A DNA stretch of 64,000 bases. Source: Clitoria ternatea. Its lineage: Eukaryota; Streptophyta; Magnoliopsida; Fabales; Fabaceae. The notes under the pieces were generated by a model. It made no database searches, had not been told where the DNA came from, and saw nothing but the letters and a program-made list of their open reading frames with translations. Location of the stretch: positions 18,894,001 to 18,958,000 of the forward strand of contig CM075673.1 of assembly GCA_037962975.1 (NCBI GenBank), in the 5' to 3' direction. Position numbers and translations under genes: made by a program. Shown here piece by piece: positions 22,583-32,910 of this stretch (position 1 is its first letter; each line of letters begins with the position of its first letter).

Positions 22583-22778
22583 AGCTCCTCCAGTGTAATT
22601 TTCTCTTGATTTCTTAACTTTTTCACTGCAAAACTAGAGAAAATTGATCAAGGGCAGATTATTTTCAACAACACTCATTTATTGAATTTAAATCCTAATT
22701 TTCTAACAAATTAAACTAATTTTTATGAATTTTATGAAATTTTTATTTAAGCTTTTATTGAAAATTTGAGGACTAACA

Positions 22779-24026
22779 AATACCCCCAACTTGAGACATT
22801 GCTCATCCTCGAGCAAGAGAGAAAAATAAGAAGAAAAAATTTGAAATCAAATTTTTAAGTTAGTCCAAAAATTTATCACAAAAATTAATTACACAATTTC
22901 AACTATTTTGTAATAATCAAAAACTGATATCAAATATAACAAAGGTTTAATGATAAAATTATTTACAATATTCTATTAACAATCAAGCAGAATTTCAGGC
23001 TTACCTCACAAGTGTTTATCTCTATGCAATTGGTAACCTGTTTCACTCAATCAATCATAAAATCAAACGAATTTAACTTTGTTTGTCATCTAATCAATGG
23101 TTATTTATACAGAGTTAATTCGAAAATCACAAGGTCTTTTCACGGGTTGTAATGAGGCTTAGTTTACAAGAATCAATGGTTTTTCTTGGAATTCAAAAAC
23201 CTGAAATCATAAAAGAGCATTTTACAATCCTTAGGCTTTCTCTTGATCCAAACTCTCATTTATTTTTTTATTGATGAAAAATAAATACCCCCAACTTGAT
23301 TCTTTTCACTATTTTTGACTTTTCTTTTCTTTTTCTTTTTTGAAAAGAATCAAGTTGCTTATTTTCACTCCCCATTTTTGTGAGAACACTCAAAATATTT
23401 TTTATTTATTTCAACTGCTCTTTTAATCAATCAAGTATAGGGAATGGTAAAAATAAATTTAGGCTATAAGGGTACCAAAGAATTTTATTTTAGGCTCAAA
23501 TGGGCTTGCAAAGGATAAAAGACTTTTTACCAAGGTAAGCTGTTTGGCCCAAGGTTTCGTTTCACCAATAAATGTGCCTTGATCATTTTCCCGAATTCTC
23601 TGTACAACAACACACATCAGAGATTAAAGCAAAATCAATTCGAATTGAAAATATGTCGATTAAAACCCTCAAGTGTGTAAAAAGGATCTCTCAACTTACC
23701 GGGTTATTTGAAATTTGCTTGATGGTTAATAAACTTATTGTAATTAAATTTATCAAAATTCCTAAGTTATAAAGAATCAAAAGTTGATTTTAACAAAATT
23801 GGTTTTATTGTGTAAAAACTCTAAGTGTATAAACTAACTTACTAACGAAAATCTGATTCATTTATTTTAAAAAGAAGAATTATTTCTCAAAAGAAAATTA
23901 AGCAAAAACAAATAAACACACCACACAATGATAAAATGCCATAATATAAAATGTAAATATAAATGTAAATATAAATCCAAATATAACTAGAAACAAATGT
24001 ACTCAAAATAAATGAAGATGGCATCC
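22779..24026 (-). other. Element E polypurine tract and 3' non-coding region
   Basis: In minus orientation the tract CAAGTTGGGGGTATT (22779-22793) adjoins the LTR and follows GCTCGAGGATGAGCAA, the Athila/Tat-type context. The rest is AT-rich without a credible gene. The block at 23487-23506 (AGCCCATTTGAGCCTAAAAT on the minus strand) is shared with B and C. Confidence 0.7.
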
Positions 24027-25334
24027 TCAATCCTCCATCTGATCATCATCATCCTCCTCCTCCTCCTCCTCATCATCACCATCAGAGTCATGATGTGCAC
24101 TAGAAGATCCACCAGTCTCAGGGTAGGTGGGTAAATCTCCAGGCCAAGCTACATGTGCTGAAAACTCGGCTGGGGTGACATAAGGTGCTCCCTCTCCCTG
24201 TAACCTGTACTGATAAAATTCATCGTGAAGATGAATATAAGCTCTGTGAGTGGCAGCCATCATCTGCATCATATGCTGATGCTCAAGTGTCATCCGGGCA
24301 AAGCCCTGTGTAACAGCATCAGCAGATGGAGGCTGCACTGGTGGTCTCCTCCTCCGAGGTCGGGGCTGAGCCTCCTGCTCTAGTGGTGGAAGCTCGCACT
24401 GCTGCACAAAATAATCTCTGTTTACTAGAACTTTAGGGACTCTCCCTGAAGAACTAGTAAACTCGGGTGAAGGTACAATGACTCCCTGCCTCCTCAGTAA
24501 GGCAGATATGATGAGAGGAAAGGGTATGGGGCGATTCACTTTATACCCAAGGGCATAAAAGTGAATCTGCTCGGAGATAAGCTCGGCGATATCAATGGTG
24601 TGGCCCTGGAGGATGGAATAAAGGAGGTAACAACGCTCCACTGGAAGGGAAGAAAGATGGGTGACAGGAGTGATATTATGGAGCATGAGGTGGGACCACG
24701 CCTGGGCTATGGGGGTAAGCTGGGTTTTGAGGAGGTTAGATGGACTCCTTCCAACCCTACTCAGGTTGAAAAAGATTCCATCCTTGCTCAGAAAATGAGC
24801 AACCTCCTCGAGGGAGTATCCTAACTCTCCCTCAGCAAGAATCTTGTTTCTGTTTTCCTTCCAGAAACAAGTGTCATCCTCGGGAGTAGGCTCCCAAGGG
24901 TTACCCAGTAGGGTACTGATGGTGTCCCGGTCATAAGAGATATGCCGGCCTCTAACCCAACTCGTCCGCTGCTGCCCAAGATTTGGTGCGTCCTGGCGGG
25001 TCCTGTAAGCATTCGCGTAAAACTCCATCACTAAGATGGGGTCCCCCTCAGTAGGTAGGGAGAATAGAGGTCCCCATCTCCTCTGATGCACTATATCCTG
25101 CAGCTCAGGATAGTCTCCTGCACTCAGATCAAGGACCCTCTCCCAGATCAGTCTCTGGCCCTTGATCTGATGAAATCTCGCCCACTTCGCATCAGTGCGA
25201 AATCTAGTAGGATCCCTCGGTCCCAATACCTCCTGTCTCTAAGAATCAGGATCCTCAGAAGCGGTGTCAGTGTCTGTGGACTTCCTCTATCTTTTAGAGG
25301 GACCGGCTGTGGGAATGGATTTCTTAGGTGCCAT
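24027..25334 (-). pseudogene. Element E ORF2, PF20167-like; two stops near its N-terminus
   Basis: Read from the ATG at 25334 the frame is 435 codons with two in-frame TAG stops within the first 40 codons; the last 399 codons (from 25226) are open. It shares with the ORF2 of element C the blocks FYANAY, VRGRHISYDRDTI, LLGN, IAQAW.....NITP, RCYLLYSIL, IDIAELISEQIH and AWPGDLPTY, an RPRRRRPP basic stretch, and a strongly acidic tail (DGDDEEEEEEDDDD). The total length is almost equal to C's 433. Both stops can be explained by CAG to TAG. The ATG is preceded directly by CTTTTTGCAG, a strong splice acceptor, so the message is probably spliced. Function is unknown; recognition of the family is from memory. 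Confidence 0.75.
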
Positions 25335-26395
25335 CTGCAAAAAGTAAAACTTAAAAATTAAACACACACTAAATAAATCACACACAAGCAAACAATTATT
25401 TGTAAAATATTTTTGGGTTTTCTAAAATTTTTCACAAATAAAAATGCAATTCAACGACATATTTTTGAATTTTTAATATTTAAAGAAATTAACATACATA
25501 TATTCAAATAATATACCAAACAAAATACAATTTATTCAAAATTCATATAAAGTTGCAAGAAAGTATAAATATAAACTAAGAAAATTTATTAATTTCAAAA
25601 GAAAACAGCAAACAGCAAACAAACAGCAAGATTTAAAAACAGAGGCTGACGCTACGCGTGGTGTGACGCTACGCATCAGCCTGTTCTGCCCACGCTACGC
25701 GTCAGTGGGACGCTACGCGTGGGCTTACAGTTCATCCTCACGCTACGCGTCAGTGGGACGCTACGCGTGGGATGCGCAGAAAAAAGAAAAAACAGGGGTT
25801 GCACAGCAGCAACCCCTTTTCAACCTACACTACATCCATTCAATCCCTAACTCCTAACAGCAATCAATCCCAATGGTCTTCTAATCCTAATCCTAACCAT
25901 ATTTATTTCTACAAATTAAAAATCAAAAACAAAACTAAAGAGAAGGGATTAGAATACTTACTTGTGATTCCTTGAGCAATGGGATTGAAGAGGTTTGGAA
26001 GAGAGAAAAGGAGGTTTTTTGAAGTTTTTGAAAACTAAGTGAGGCAGAGAGGAAGTTTTAGGTTTAAAACCCTAAGATGGGCCTCTCTGGTTCAGTTTTA
26101 AAAACTGAACGTGGGCTCTGACGCTACGCGTGGGTGGGACGCTACGCATCAGAACCAAAATTCAGAGTCCACGCTACGCGTCAAGTGGGCGCTACGCGTG
26201 GGATTCTGTTTTTGAATTTCAAAAATTTGAATTTTCAAAACCTTTTCAGTTTAAAACCCCTTTTCTTTTAAACAAGTTAAAAATTGTTTTGTGGTTTTTT
26301 TTTTATGAAAAACAACCTTAAAAACAAAAAGAAAAGAATGGGTTGCCTCTCATTGAGCGCTAGGTTTAATGTCTCTAGCCAGACATTACCTTTGA
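25335..26395 (-). other. Element E ORF2 leader: motif cluster, putative first exon and intron
   Basis: Between protease and ORF2. In minus order: motif copies at 26118-26205 (four ACGCTACGCGT-type), a perfect 21-bp inverted repeat at 26090-26110 (10-bp arms), a CT-rich leader (about 26060-25963), a consensus splice donor GTAAGTAT starting at 25961, a 627-bp AT-rich segment containing six more motif copies (25648-25772), and the acceptor TTTTTGCAG ending at 25335 just before the ORF2 start. This reads like a promoter, a short non-coding exon and an intron. Confidence 0.55.
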
Positions 26396-28516
26396 TTAAT
26401 CAGGTGGTTTCCCAATATTCTTTGAGGAATCACCTGTCTTTTTCTTCTTTCTTCTTCTTTTCCGATGCCTAATTACCTGTTTTTCATCTTTCAAAGCATC
26501 GGTTAATTCAAAACAATTTAATTGATTGGGAAGAGATATACCTGGTTTGGTTGAAGGGTAAACCTTTGCCTCATTACTTATCCTGAGGTGTTCATGAGCA
26601 CTGAAGCTTACTTCTTCTTCATAAACTTTGACTGCAACCATACTTTGATCAACATCTATTTTGATTTTTGTAGTCTTCATGAAAGGTCTTCCTAGGATCA
26701 GGGGAATCTCAGTATCCTCCTTCATATCCAGTACCATAAAGTCAACTTTGAAGTGGTACTTGTCAACCTTTACTAACACATCTTCCACAATCCCAACAGG
26801 CTTTTTGACAGAGCGATCCGCAAACTGTAATTCTGTCTTTGCTTCTTTTAGCTCATATTCACCAATGCGTTTTATTAAATCTAGAGGTATCAAGTTAATG
26901 TTAGCCCCTAAATCTAATAACGCATTCCTGATGTTGATATTTCCGATTGTTACAGGAATGGTGAAACTCCCCGGATCTTTACATTTTTTCGGGGTTATAC
27001 AGTTTGTTTCTTGCTCTGTATCTCTTTGCATATTTTTTTCTTTTTTATTTTTTTCATTTTTTTCTATTTTTTCACTTTCTTTTTCTTCTTCTTCTTTCTT
27101 TTTCTCACTCTTTTCTTTACAATCAATTTTTACAACATCAATAGAAACAGCATTACATTGTTCCCTAGGGTTTTGAGTGTTTGCAGAAAACCCAGAACTT
27201 TTCAATTCGGCTATTTCTTTTGCGAGCTGGCCCATTTGTATGTCTGATGCTTTTCGGGCAGCTTCATTTGTCTCTACAAACTGCAATAACTGTTGAATAG
27301 CTTCCTCTATTCTTGTCAACCTTGCATTGTCAGTTTGTTGTTGCTTGAATTGATTGTTAGGAGGTCTGTTGGAAGGTCCAGCATCCTGTCTCTAGCCAAT
27401 ATTCTGATTTTGCCAACCCTGCAGGTAATTGTTAGGAAAAGAATTTCCATGATTAAAAGGATAATTACCTAAGGGTGCTCTTTGATGGTTCATGAAATTG
27501 GCTTGCTCTTGCTCATTTCCACAGTAACCACATGGTTGTTCTCCCATGCAGTGCGTACATGCTTTAAGTTGAGCAGGGGGTGGTGATGCTACTTGAGCAA
27601 TTTGAAGTTTTTCCAATTGCTTGCTCATAACTTCAATTTGTTGAGTCAGTAATTTTTGCTGAGCCAACACTGCATCATTTACTCCCAATTCGAGCATTCC
27701 TGGCTTCCTTTGCACATTACCTCTTTCATGCTTTGCTTGTCGGTCACTAATAGCCATTGATTCCAATATTTCTATGGCTTCTTCCACAGTCTTGTTCATT
27801 AAAGAACCACCTGCACAAGCATCTAACATCATCTTGAACTGAGGCAATAAACCATGGTAAACGATTCTTACCTTCTCGGCATCGTTCAGGTTGTGGTTTG
27901 GGCATTTTCTCAAGAGTGCCTTGAATCGTTCCCATGTTTCTCCTAATGATTCATCATTATTTTGAGAAAAAGAGTGTATGGCTGTCATTGCTTCAAAATA
28001 TTTTGAAGGAGAATAAAATCTTTCCAAAAATTTTCTTTCAACATCGGACCAGTTTGCAAAACTACCCGGTGGACAAGATTTAAACCATTCTTTTGCTTTC
28101 CCAATCAATGAAAAAGGAAAGAGTCTCATGTAAACAGACTCTTCTTGATTGGGTTCAAAACCAATTGTGCTGCATAACTCATAAAAAACAGTTAAATGTT
28201 CATACGGTTCTTCATGATTTAAACCAGCAAATTGGTTGTTTTGAATAATGTTTAAAGTGGCAGGTTTAATTTCCACTGGTAAAACTGGTCCTTGAAACAT
28301 TCCCGAAACTCGGGGTGGACCATTTATAGCAGCAAACTGTCCCAATGTTCTCTTTTCAGCAGCCATATTTGAATTTTCAAAAATTTTTGAAGTAGAAGAA
28401 GAATTAGTTTGTGTTTTAGATTTCAAAGACTTGATTTTCTTTACAAACTTTTCTATCTCAGGATCAAAATAAATTTTACCTATGGTAGATCGAGTTTGCA
28501 TACACAAACTAGACAA
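26396..28516 (-). pseudogene. Element E gag-protease (one in-frame stop)
   Basis: Minus strand. The first part (27392-28516, 374 codons) is capsid-like gag: FDPEIEKFVKKI near the start, MRLFPFSLIGKAKEWF, the ETWERFKALLRKCPNH block, LDACAGG, then CTHCMGEQPCGYCG in place of a standard knuckle. A single TAG (at about 27392) separates it from 26396-27319, which has a lysine/glutamate-rich linker and the protease site LLDLGANINLIP with PLILGRPF. The stop sits where CAG (Gln) would fit, so a C to T change is the simplest explanation. No RT follows. The start at 28516 is the first ATG upstream of the conserved region, close to the primer site. Confidence 0.85.
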
Positions 28517-28622
28517 AGAAAGTTAGTGTAACAATGATACAAAATAAATAAAAAAAATTATCTAAGGTAAAAAATATTTACCACGGTAATTAAAATTTTA
28601 CTGTTTTACTGAAACAATTCAA

Positions 28623-28640
28623 TCCCCGGCAACGGCGCCA
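28623..28640 (-). other. Primer binding site, tRNA-Asp (element E)
   Basis: The minus strand reads TGGCGCCGTTGCCGGGGA, an exact complement of the tRNA-Asp 3' end, 7 bp inside the LTR boundary. Identical to the site in element C. Confidence 0.93.
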
Positions 28641-28647
28641 GAAAACT

Positions 28648-30197
28648 TGTTCGCCCGTCGGTTGTAACCGGGCTTTGTGAATTGGCAAGCGCACCAATCA
28701 TTTGTAGTTTTCGAAATTTCGATATCGTTCCACTGGGATTGAAAGTCCAATAACAACAGTAATCTTCTACTTACTATGGTAAATGTGAAGGAAATTATAA
28801 ACAAAAGAATGATTTATGTACAGTTTATACAATATTCACAAGATAGCATGGTTGAGTGATTCATAGGATAAAAAGAAAATAAAATCTATCTAAAAAGTTG
28901 AGTTGTAACCTAGAATAGGTAAGATACTTGAGATAAACACAGATAAACAAATTATGTTGGAAATTGGATCCCTAATCTAGAATAACAATGAGGAACTCAA
29001 AACATGCATGTTTAATCATCAAGTTTCATGTCATTGCAGCTTAAAATCATTATAACCGATCCCTCGTGATATAAATTCTAAGAATTCACCGTAAAGTCCG
29101 ATCCCTCGTGAGCTTTCTCAGTAAAAACTTGCATTAAGACCTGGCCTTATGGCAACAATGGTCAACAACCCCTATAGAATTGAGATACCAAGGGTATTCC
29201 AACTTTTTACTTTCGTCAAAACAAGTTTCAATACGGCATAAATAATCATTCTCCCGTTTGACATTTACACTAATAAAACCAGTTTCGATACACATGAAAA
29301 TATTCTCCCGTTTGACGTTCATATTAATAAAACGTTGAAATACTAACATGGACTTGAATCATAAACATGCAGAGGTCGAATTCACAACATTATACTCAAT
29401 AGATTAGTTCACCAATTCCAACATAAACAGATTAGTTACACATGGTAAAAGTAAAAACAACACTTACAGAGTTTGACATTACGAAGAAGACGATGGAAAC
29501 TTCACGATACAACGATCACAATACACCGAAACACACTCAAGTATCTAGAAAACTATTCTAGAACTACAACTCACAAAAGAAAGTACTCAAAGTCGAGCAC
29601 AAGAGAGAAGAGAAGAGAAGTGTATGGAATGGGATGCTATGAATGGTGTTGGATGGCCCTATTTATAGGGCTGAGCAAGGGTGCTGACGCTACGCGTCCC
29701 TGTGACGCTACGCGTCAGATCCCTGACTCAGCCTCCATTAAACACTTGATAATGGCCACTTTCAATAATTAATCTTGATCATGCCTGGCCACTTGGACAT
29801 GTTTCCACGAGTTTTTGGCCATTTATGCTGATTGGGGTGGCCCTTGGGCTGAGTGGAGTGCCCATTATTGGGTCCAAGTGGGGTGGTTGGCCAAAAGTAG
29901 GAGTGGAGACCACGCAGCACTGACGCTACGCGTGTCTGTGATGCGTAGCGTCAGCATCAAAAATAGCACTTGATGCTACGCGTGGGGTGAGGCTACGCGT
30001 CAGCTCCTCCAGTGTAATTTTCTCTTGATTTCTTAACTTTTTCACTGTAAAACTAGAGAAAATTGATCAAGGGCAGATTATTTTCAACAACACTCATTTA
30101 TTGAATTTAAATCCTAATTTTCTAACAAATTAAACTAATTTTTATGAATTTTATGAAATTTTTATTTAAGCTTTTATTGAAAATTTAAGGACTAACA
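28648..30197 (-). repeat. Element E 5' LTR (1550 bp)
   Basis: Partner of 21228-22778. Bounded by TGTTCGCC and ACTAACA, followed by the CTCAT target duplication at 30198-30202. TATA box at 29659-29668, motif clusters at 29684-29722 and 29922-30002. Confidence 0.95.
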
Positions 30198-30262
30198 CTC
30201 ATCAGCTGAGTAAATCTAGAGAAGAAATCATCTCCTCCCCCGGAACTAGTTCCTTCGGCCAT
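30198..30262 (-). pseudogene. Element D gag N-terminus, separated by element E
   Basis: The minus strand starts ATG at 30262 with MAEGTSSGGGDDFFSRFTQL, which matches the start of element A's gag (43936). It is cut after about 22 codons by element E; the rest is at 21227 and below. The 215 bp between here and the primer site (30263-30477) is an untranslated leader. Confidence 0.85.
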
Positions 30263-30477
30263 TTAGTAATTCTACAATGAGCAAACACATCACCATTAAT
30301 AACCAAGGTCAGCCAGCGAATCGGAAATTTACCTTATATACAGAGAATACTACGCCAGTGGAGTGCCAAGGGAACGATGCCAAGCCACACACAATCATAG
30401 TACAACGAAATACAATCGACCTTCATAAGACTAACACAATCACTAGACTGACCCATACACCGGCTCTAGAAAGAACC

Positions 30478-30489
30478 GCTCTGATACCA
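30478..30489 (-). other. Primer binding site, tRNA-iMet (element D)
   Basis: The minus strand reads TGGTATCAGAGC, complementary to plant initiator tRNA-Met, 2 bp from the LTR. Element A has the same site at 44156-44167. Confidence 0.92.
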
Positions 30490-30491
30490 AG

Positions 30492-32906
30492 TGTAACGTC
30501 CTAGGTTATTTTACATTTATTTTTATTCAATTAATTAAATTTTACAATAAATTTTTCCCTTCTTGATAATTAATCGAGATTTAGTGAAATAACATTTATT
30601 TTACTAACTTATTCAAATGACAAACAGTGGCAGTTAAATTAAATAAATGAAATTTAGGAAAAAAAAGAACAATTTAACTAAGCGCAACAAAAGGGGAAAA
30701 GGGAATCAGGGGCCTCCCGCTTGAGCGAGGCCCCAACTCGCTTAAGCGAGATTCCAAACTCTCGCTTGAGCGAAGTTTCTATTCGCTTGAGCGAATACCT
30801 TTCACAAATCTGAGTGGACAAAACACACTAACGGACTCCCGCGAGATCTCACCCTGAAAATGATTCTGTTAGCCAACGAGTTGCCATAGCAACCATGAGA
30901 CTATATAATTAGACAGTGATGTATTTTAAAATATAGATTTGTATCCGATTCGGTCTTAGTTAACACACAGCTAATAATAACGCTCGGAAAGTTCTTATAC
31001 ACACATATAACTCTACTGAGTCACTCAAAGTCACTTGGGCCCTGGCACCGATCTCCCCCTTGGCGCGACTCCATGGCTCCTTCCCCCTCCCTGTCACTGG
31101 TTACTAAATAAAAAAAAAGAGCAAGGGTGAGTGTTTGGCATTGTAATTAATATAGAATGGAATTTAACAATATACATACATATTTACATATACATTAAGC
31201 ATCATTCAAAAGTAAGCACAGTTTACTCAACCCAGCTCATACTTAATAAGATATCAACTTTTCACTCAGAAATCTATCAAATCGCACACGGAAACATAGT
31301 GTATTACATACAATAACTATGTTAACCCAACCAAGCAATTCCATCACATTCATCACAATCACCACTGACTCTCATACAATTTAACTCCTAGTATCCGGAT
31401 ACTAAAGGATTGGCCTTCAGCTGGGGGTCCTACTTGACACCCCATGAACCCTGCTTGGTTCACCGAGTCCTGCTTGACTCTCCACCTCGACCACTGGGTC
31501 CTACTTGACCACTAAGTAGCTCAACTGGGCACAAAAACCACGGGAGCCGGAAATGAGGGGCTATCATATACCGTCGGCCATCCCACACCACATAGTCATT
31601 CAACAATTTACCTTTCACATAATAATATCAATTCCTCATCACTCGGGTAGCCTGCTTGCTAACCCGGCGTCACATAACACTGATCATTTCAACATTAGAT
31701 ATTTCAAGATCATAACATGATAAACTCAACCACACACCCGATCCTCAACTAATTAATGTACACAGTCACGCATGCACAAGCATAAGCACACAATTACGTT
31801 TAGTAACATTTTCCTTAACCTGCTTACACCACCTCAATGACCTGTATAAGAAGCGACTCCTATTCTAATTAATTATAACCCGAACACCCCGTTACTTTGG
31901 TTCCACGCTTCGATAATCTGCTCCCTGTGTCGACTCCTTCCTCTGAGCACTGGTTTCGCAGTCTCAGCTCCGTCACTCAGTCTTCCGTTGCTTAACCTAC
32001 TACCTACGGATCATAAAATACAGCCCGTCACTTCAACACCCTTAGTTCATGGACCGCATTTTGGCTTACACTCACTAGAGGAGTGGAGAACAGACTCGAA
32101 TACAGCCATGCATGGCCCTTGACTGCCAAAGAACGAAAGGGATAAGGGAATCACAATTAGAACGGATCAGTAGACTCACCTTGAAGCCTCGATCACAGGA
32201 ATGGGGTTCGATTAAAGTTCAGACACAAATGGAGTCCCTCACCAGCGCATGCAACTCAGTGTTAAGAGAGGAGAAAACGAAAGAGAAGGGACAGACCAGC
32301 AGCAGAAGTAACTCACAAATAATGAAGAGGGAAGGAAAAGAATCTCCTTTTATATATAAAGCTCATGGGCGAGATCGTCTTTTCCTTTATTTTATTTGTA
32401 TTCTCACTAAATTTTAATCAATTTCACCATATTAAACTATTTCATAGTTTATCAAATCAACTACACTTATTTATTCCCTCAACGTTTAATTATTCACAAT
32501 TCCCTAATACTTCGCAAGAGTATAGGCCCAGTATGAATACCGGCCCACCAGCGTCCTAGCTTAGTGTTCATACCTCGAAAATCCGAGCTACAACCTGAGA
32601 GGTCGGATATCTCATCCGCGCTCGCCTCTTGGTTACATACACCCGTTGTTTCAGTCATTATGAGGTTGATCCAGGCTACGACCCCGAGTGAGGCGCTCTC
32701 CTCATATCGGTTAGTCCAAACCACCTGGCCCTGCCCGCTCTTCTCCTACACTCCCGATCTTCAACTCCGCCTGCCCGTGCTTCTGATCTCGACACCGGCT
32801 TTCCCGTCTCTGGCTCAGACAGAACAAATACTAAATAAAACTTCTAAAACATTTACTAACATTTCCTATTTTTTATAATTCTCATTAAAACATCAGGGAT
32901 GTTACA
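30492..32906 (-). repeat. Element D 5' LTR (2415 bp)
   Basis: Partner of 14392-16841. Relative to it, this copy lacks roughly 30 bp near 31230 and 6 bp near 32787. TATA box at 32349-32358, palindrome at 31389-31404, dyad cluster at 30717-30796. Followed by the target duplication AGTTT (32907-32911). Confidence 0.94.
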
Positions 32907-32910
32907 AGTT

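Larger units (their letters stand above)
21228..22778 (-). repeat. Element E 3' LTR (1551 bp)
   Basis: Almost identical to 28648-30197. In minus orientation U3 is 22778 to about 22250 and holds ACGCTACGCGT motifs at 22264-22303 and 22502-22582, ending at the TATA box (22240-22249). The remainder is R/U5. A 99-codon plus-strand frame inside (22054-22353) is present in both LTRs but antisense and unlike any family I know. Confidence 0.95.
21228..30197 (-). mobile_element. Element E: young non-autonomous gag-protease-ORF2 LTR element inserted in gag of D
   Basis: LTRs 21228-22778 (1551 bp) and 28648-30197 (1550 bp), TGTTCGCCCG...GGACTAACA, with a perfect CTCAT duplication (21223-21227 and 30198-30202). 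Minus-strand order is LTR, tRNA-Asp primer site, gag-protease, ORF2, a 1.2-kb tail, a polypurine tract (TTGGGGGTATT) and LTR. No RT, RNase H or integrase. Counting by eye, the LTRs differ at about 12 sites plus one 1-base gap (about 0.8%), so it is the most recent datable insertion. It is 8970 bp long and uninterrupted. Confidence 0.95.
14392..32906 (-). mobile_element. Element D: Tekay/Del-like chromovirus inserted at the PPT/LTR junction of element C
   Basis: LTRs at 14392-16841 (2450 bp) and 30492-32906 (2415 bp), TGTAACGTCC...GATGTTACA, flanked by a perfect AGTTT duplication. Minus-strand order is LTR, tRNA-iMet primer site, gag, protease, RT, RNase H, integrase, chromodomain-like tail, polypurine tract and LTR. 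Gag is interrupted by element E. Hand comparison gives about 62 substitutions in 2410 aligned bases (about 2.6%) plus a deletion of about 30 bp and one of 6 bp in the 5' LTR. It is very similar to element A in coding sequence. Several stops and frameshifts make it inactive. Confidence 0.92.

Noticed and set aside
26661..27176. 171-codon plus frame over E protease
   Set aside because: Shadow of the protease coding strand, with a Phe-rich tail from the Lys/Glu linker read backwards.
27390..27394. Programmed readthrough at the gag/protease TAG of E
   Set aside because: The context TAG AGA does not match known plant readthrough contexts, and the simple CAG to TAG explanation agrees with stops elsewhere.
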